Below are positions 58,311-64,000 of a stretch of 64,000 nt of DNA, one piece after another. The stretch covers positions 4,216,001 to 4,280,000 of the forward strand of contig CP136062.1 of the NCBI GenBank assembly GCA_032622095.1, read 5' to 3'. This DNA comes from Siphonodentalium dalli. Taxonomy: Eukaryota > Mollusca > Scaphopoda > Gadilida > Siphonodentaliidae. Position 1 is the stretch's first letter. Each line of letters opens with the position of its first letter. The notes beneath the pieces are model-generated. The model did not search any database, was not told the DNA's origin, and saw only the letters and a list, made by a program, of their open reading frames with translations. A program made the position numbers and the translations under genes.

Positions 58311-60410
58311 AATTCTACTAGGGGCATACGAGATTGTTATGACCTTGTAAAATCTGTCTTCTCTATATAGCGACGACAGTTTTTGCCGGGTAATATCAGT
58401 TTTACACGGGTCATACGAGATTGTTATGTCCTTGTAAAATATATCTTCTCTATATAGCGACGACAATTTTTGAGGGGTAATATAAGTTTTACACAGGGCA
58501 TACGAGATTGTTATGACCCGTGTAAAATCTGTCTTCTCTATATAGCGACGACAATTTTTGCGGGGTAATATCACTTTTACACGGGGCATACGAGATTGTT
58601 ATGACCCGTGTAAAATCTGTCTTCTCTATATAGCGACGACAATTTTTGAGAGGTAATATAAGTTTTACACAGGGCATACGAGATTGTTATGACCCGTGTA
58701 AAATCTGTCTTCTCTATATAGCGACGACAATTTGCGGGGTAATATCACTTTTACACGGGGCATACGAGATTGTTATGACCCGTGTAAAATCGGTCTTTTC
58801 TATATAGCGACGACAATTTTTGCGGGGTAATATCAGTTTTACACGGGGCATACGAGATTGTTATGACCCGTTTAAAATCTGTCTTCTCTATATAGCGACG
58901 ACAATTTTTGCGGGGTAATATCAGTTTTACACGGGGCATACGAGATTGTTATGACCCGTGTAAAATCTGTCTTCTCTATATAGCGACGACAATTTTTGCG
59001 GGGTAATATAAGTTTTACACGGGGCATACGAGATTGTTATGACCCGTGTAAAATCTGTCTTCTCTATATAGCGACGACAATTTTTGCGGGGTAATATCAG
59101 TTTTACACGGGGCATACGAGATTGTTATGACCCGTTTAAAATCTGTCTTCTCTATATAGCGACGACAATTTTTGCGGGGTAATATCAGTTTTACACGGGG
59201 CATACGAGATTGTTATGACCTTGTAAAATATGTCTTCTCTATATAGCGACGACAATTTTTGCGGGGTAATATAAGTTTTACACGGGGCATACGAGATTGT
59301 TATGACCCGTGTAAAATCTGTCTTCTCTATATAGCGACGACAATTTTTGCGGGGTAATATAAGTTTTACACGGGGCATACGAGATTGTTATGACCTGTGT
59401 AAAATCTGTCTTCTCTATGTAGCGACGACAATTTTTGCGGGGTAATATCAGTTTTACACGGGGCATACGAAATTGTTATGACCCGTGTAAAATCTGTCTT
59501 CTTGATATAGCGACGACAAGTTTTGCGGGGTAATATCAATTTTACATGGGGCATACGAGATTGTTATGACCTTGTAAAATCTGTCTTCTCTATATAGCGA
59601 CACGACAATTTTTGAGGGGTAATATCAGTTTTACCCGGGGCATACGAGATTGTTATGACCCGTGTAAAATCTGTCTTCTCTATATAGCGACGACAATTTT
59701 TGCGGGGTAATATCAGTTTTACACGGGGCATACGAGATTGTTATGACCTTGTAAAATCTGTCTTCTCTATATAGCGACGACAATTTTTGCGGGGTAATAT
59801 AAGTTTTATACGGGGCATACGAGATTGTTATGACCTTGTAAAATATGTCTTCTCTATATAGCGACGACAATTGTTGCGGGGTAATATCACTTTTACACGG
59901 GGCATACGAGATTGTTATGACCTTGTAAAATCTGTCTTCTCTATATAGCGACGACAATTTTTGCGGGGTAATATAAGTTTTACACGGGGCATACGAGATT
60001 GTTATGACCTTGTAAAATCTGTCTTCTCTATATAGCGACGACAATTTTTGCCGGGTAATATCACTTTTACACGGGGCATACGAGATTGTTATGACCCGTG
60101 TAAAATCTGTCTTCTCTATATAGCGACGACAATTTTTGCGGGGTAATATCACTTTTACACGGGGCATACGAGATTGTTATGACCTTGTAAAATCTGTCTT
60201 CTCTATATAGCGGCGACAATTTTTGCAGGGTAATATAAGTTTTACACGGGGCATACGAGATTGTTATGACCTTGTAAAATCTGTCTTCTCTATATAGCGA
60301 CGACAATTTTTGCGGGGTAATATCACTTTTACACGGGGCATACGAGATTGTTATGACCCGTGTAAAATCTGTCTTCTCTATATGGCGACGACAATTTTTG
60401 CGGGGTAATA
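58311..60410. repeat. 88-bp tandem array, block A (about 24 monomers)
   Basis: The monomer contains GGGCATACGAGATTGTTATG, GTAAAATCTGTCTTCTCTAT, ATAGCGACGACAATTTTTGC and GGGGTAATATCAGTTTTACA. Two length classes exist: 88 bp with GACCCGTGTAAAA and 87 bp with GACCTTGTAAAA. Runs of 87-bp monomers keep one minus-strand frame open (a 178-codon frame at 59631-60167), which is a length effect and not evidence for a gene. Confidence 0.95.
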
Positions 60411-60525
60411 CGAAATAAGTGTTTCCTGTTTAGTTAACATATATCGAACAAGAACACCGGGATACGGCGTGGTATGGCCCTATAAGAACAATGGTGCCTA
60501 AGAAGGCTTACAATTCTACAGAGGG
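60411..60525. other. Junction with a hairpin remnant
   Basis: Between the 88-bp array and the next 35-bp array. It contains GGGATACGGCGTGGTATGGC, which matches the hairpin arm word GGGATACGGTGTGGTATGCC with two changes, but the partner arm is missing. Confidence 0.65.
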
Positions 60526-62144
60526 GATAAACCCACTCATCCCCCGTCATAGTGAATGTGGATATACACACTCATCCCTCGACATAGTTAATATGAATAC
60601 ACACACCCATCCCCCGACATAGTGAATGGGGATATACACACTCATCCCTCGACATAGTTAATATGAATACACCCACTCATCCATCGACATAGTTAATATG
60701 AATACACACACTCATCCCTCGACATAGTGAATGGGGATACACCCACTCATCCCTCGACATAGTGAATGGGGATACACGCACTCATCCCTCGACATAGTGA
60801 ATGGGAATACACGCACTCATCCATCGACATAGTTAATATGAACACACCTACTCATCCCTCGACATAGTGAATGGGGATACACGCACTCATCCCTCGACAT
60901 AGTTAATATGAATACACCCACTCATCCCTCGACATAGTGAATGGGGATACACCCACTCATCCCTGGACATAGTGAATGGGGATACACCCACTCATCCCTG
61001 TACATAGTGCATGGGGATACACGCACTCATCCCCCGACATAGTGAATGGGGATACACCCACTCATCCCTGTACATAGTGCATGGGGATACACGCACTCAT
61101 CCCCCGACATAGTGAATGGGAATACACCCACTCATCCCCCGTCATAGTGAATGGGGATACACCCACTCATCCCTGGACATAGTGAATGGGGATACACCCA
61201 CTCATCCCTGGGCATAGTGAATGGGAATACACCCACTCATCCCCCGACATAGTGAATGGGAATACACCCAATCATCCCTCGTCATAGTTAATATGAATAC
61301 ACCCACTCATCCCCCGACATAGTGCATGGGGATACACGCACTCATCCCCCGACATAGTGAATGGGAATACACCCACTCATCCCCCGACATAGTGAATGGG
61401 AATACACCCACTCATCCCTCGACATAGTGAATGGGAATACACGCACTCATCCCTCGACATAGTGAATGGTTATACACCCAATCATCACTAGACATAGTGA
61501 ATGGGGATACACGCACTCACCCCCCGACATAGTGAATGGGGATACACCCACTCATCCCTCGACATAGTGAATGGGGATACACCCACTCATCTCTGGACAT
61601 AGTGAATGGGAATTCACGCACTCATCCCTCGACATAGTGAATGGGGATACACCCACTCATCCCTCGACATAGTGAATGGGAATACACGCACTCATCCCTG
61701 GACATAGTGAATGGGGATACACCCACTCATCCCTGGACATAGTGAATGGGAAAACACCCACTCATCCCTCGACATAGTGCATGGGAATACACCCACTCAT
61801 CCCCCGACATAGTGAATGGAAATATACACACTCATCCCTCGACATAGTGACTATGAATACACCCACTCATCCCTCGACATAGTGAATATGAATACACCCA
61901 CTCAACCCCCGACATAGTTAATATGAATACACGCACACATCCCTCGACATAGTGAATATGAATACACCCACTCAACCCCCGACATAGTTAATATGAATAC
62001 GCCCACTCATCCCCCGACATAGTTAATATGAATACACCCACTCATCCCTCGACATAGTGAATGGGGATACACGCACTCATCCCTCGACATAGTGAATGGG
62101 AATACACGCACTAATCCCTCGACATAATGAATGGGAATACTATA
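60526..62144. repeat. 35-bp tandem array, block 3 (about 46 copies)
   Basis: Same unit as blocks 1 and 2, with many CCCTGGACAT and CCCTGTACAT variants. A short variant pair (CCCTGTACATAGTGCATGGG) is itself duplicated near 60997 and 61067. It ends at the second hairpin. Confidence 0.92.
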
Positions 62145-62146
62145 AG

Positions 62147-62282
62147 TTACACGGCTTGTTGATGGGGGATACGGTGTGGTATGCCCCGGTAGATGCTCGT
62201 ATCCCCCGAGGCGATAGCCGAGGGGGATACGAGAGTCGACCGGGGCATACCACACCGTATCCCCCATCAACAAGCCGTGTAA
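62147..62282. other. 136-bp near-perfect hairpin, copy B
   Basis: Identical to 57834-57969 as far as I compared, including the central GGCGATAGCC. Confidence 0.92.
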
Positions 62283-62623
62283 TGTATTTATCCCCGGTCA
62301 AAATTAACAAGATATTCCCACAGACATAAAGCGCGGAAACGAGCAACGAACAGTAACTCTATTTGATTAGACTGCTCATACGATGAATATATTTATATAG
62401 CTGTTTCCACAATTTGTCCATAAATACTTGCTGGCCTCGCTTACTTTTGGAATCTATATGTTAGAAGATATAAAAGAGAGCAATACACTTCAAAAATAGT
62501 AATGGTAAATGAGTCAGACAACGTAAATAAATGAAGCAAGAGTAGCAAGATAACATCACACCAGGAATCAACGTGGCTTTGAAAGATGTACATTAGACCT
62601 TCAAACTTTTGCCAGGTCATAAA
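62283..62623. other. Unique spacer between hairpin and 88-bp array, copy B
   Basis: Copy of 57970-58310. No gene. Confidence 0.6.
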
Positions 62624-64000
62624 AATTCTACTAGGGGCATACGAGATTGTTATGACCTTGTAAAATCTGTCTTCTCTATATAGCGACGACAGTTTTTGCC
62701 GGGTAATATCAGTTTTACACGGGTCATACGAGATTGTTATGTCCTTGTAAAATATATCTTCTCTATATAGCGACGACAATTTTTGAGGGGTAATATAAGT
62801 TTTACACAGGGCATACGAGATTGTTATGACCCGTGTAAAATCTGTCTTCTCTATATAGCGACGACAATTTTTGTGGGGTAATATCACTTTTACACGGGGC
62901 ATACGAGATTGTTATGACCCGTGTAAAATCTGTCTTCTCTATATAGCGACGACAATTTTTGAGGGGTAATATAAGTTTTACACAGGGCATACGAGATTGT
63001 TATGACCCGTGTAAAATCTGTCTTCTCTATATAGCGACGACAATTTGCGAAGTAATATCACTTTTACACGGGGCATACGAGATTGTTATGACCCGTGTAA
63101 AATCTGTCTTTTCTATATAGCGACGACAATTTTTGCGGGGTAATATCAGTTTTACACGGGGCATACGAGATTGTTATGACCCGTTTAAAATCTGTCTTCT
63201 CTATATAGCGACGACAATTTTTGCGGGGTAATATCAGTTTTACACGGGGCATACGAGATTGTTATGACCCGTGTAAAATCTGTCTTCTCTATATAGCGAC
63301 GACAATTTTTGCGGGGTAATATAAGTTTTACACGGGGCATACGAGATTGTTATGACCCGTGTAAAATCTGTCTTCTCTATATAGCGACGACAATTTTTGC
63401 GGGGTAATATCAGTTTTACACGGGGCATACGAGATTGTTATGACCCGTTTAAAATCTGTCTTCTCTATATAGCGACGACAATTTTTGCGGGGTAATATCA
63501 GTTTTACACGGGGCATACGAGATTGTTATGACCTTGTAAAATATGTCTTCTCTATATAGCGACGACAATTTTTGCGGGGTAATATAAGTTTTACACGGGG
63601 CATACGAGATTGTTATGACCCGTGTAAAATCTGTCTTCTCTATATAGCGACGACAATTTTTGCGGGTAATATAAGTTTTACACGGGGCATACGAGATTGT
63701 TATGACCTGTGTAAAATCTGTCTTCTCTATGTAGCGACGACAATTTTTGCGGGGTAATATCAGTTTTACACGGGGCATACGAAATTGTTATGACCCGTGT
63801 AAAATCTGTCTTCTTGATATAGCGACGACAAGTTTTGCGGGGTAATATCAATTTTACATGGGGCATACGAGATTGTTATGACCTTGTAAAATCTGTCTTC
63901 TCTATATAGCGACACGACAATTTTTGAGGGGTAATATCAGTTTTACCCGGGGCATACGAGATTGTTATGACCCGTGTAAAATCTGTCTTCTCTATATAGC
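62624..64000. repeat. 88-bp tandem array, block B (continues past the window)
   Basis: Same monomer and same order of variants as 58311-59687, with a few substitutions and a 1-bp deletion near 63665. About 15-16 monomers are visible. Confidence 0.95.

Larger units (their letters stand above)
57472..59687 (+). repeat. Segmental duplication, copy A (offset 4,313 bp)
   Basis: Collinear with 61785-64000: the end of a 35-bp array, the 136-bp hairpin, a 340-bp spacer and the first part of the 88-bp array. I see about five differences (for example GCGGGGT against GTGGGGT near 58561, GCGGGGT against GCGAAGT near 58734, ATCGGTC against ATCTGTC near 58790, and a 1-bp gap near 63665). The match reaches the window edge, so its true end is unknown. 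Confidence 0.93.
61785..64000 (+). repeat. Segmental duplication, copy B
   Basis: Partner of 57472-59687, running off the window edge. Upstream of about 61785 the two copies both consist of 35-bp units but no longer align unit for unit. Confidence 0.93.

Noticed and set aside
59631-60167. 178-codon minus-strand frame as a repeat-protein gene
   Set aside because: It lies wholly in 87-bp monomers of a tandem array, and 88-bp monomers on either side shift it out of frame.
54641-62144. CRISPR array from the regular 35-bp spacing
   Set aside because: The whole 35-bp unit is conserved, so there are no variable spacers. It is a minisatellite.

Overview
This is eukaryotic, almost certainly metazoan, intergenic DNA with no convincing intact protein-coding gene. 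It is AT-rich, and its longest open frames (about 180 codons or less) lie inside tandem repeats. It is packed with inverted-repeat DNA elements, SINE-like units and satellites. The mix of elements with tandem-repeat cores, short CCGGTA and TACATGTA words, and repeats resembling AAGATGGCCGCC suggests a marine invertebrate, most likely a mollusc. That assignment is inference from repeat style, not from a diagnostic gene.

Layout: 308-457 is a short palindromic CTTAAGCGC repeat. 1245-6660 is a 93-bp satellite with a 1,192-bp higher-order period. 6661-7560 holds four diverged copies of a 230-300 bp unit. From 9006 to 48330 runs one very large inverted repeat. Its left arm (9006-20885) and right arm (38483-48330) carry the same elements in mirror order around a single-copy spacer of about 17.6 kb. 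Each arm has a tRNA-headed SINE, a TA-flanked MITE, a TTAA-flanked MITE, a CCGCGG-rich foldback element, an element with a core of 165-175 bp tandem units, a hAT-like element with a broken BED zinc finger, and a tandem pair of 5S rRNA-like sequences. The right arm lacks 2.57 kb that the left arm keeps; the missing piece cuts through an element that is intact on the left.

The spacer (20886-38482) holds further foldback elements, a poly(A)-tailed SINE whose head matches the 5' end of U2 snRNA, a tandem minisatellite, and weak signals for a two-exon non-coding transcript.

From 48323 to the end the window is again mostly satellite: a 174-bp family that ends in an inverted monomer, mostly unique sequence (50.5-54.4 kb), then a composite system of 35-bp arrays, a 136-bp near-perfect hairpin, a 340-bp spacer and an 88-bp array. 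This composite is repeated at an offset of 4,313 bp with only a handful of differences over 2.2 kb, so that duplication is very recent.

No genes cooperate here. The biology is that of repeats: element insertion, inverted duplication, microhomology-type deletion and satellite amplification.
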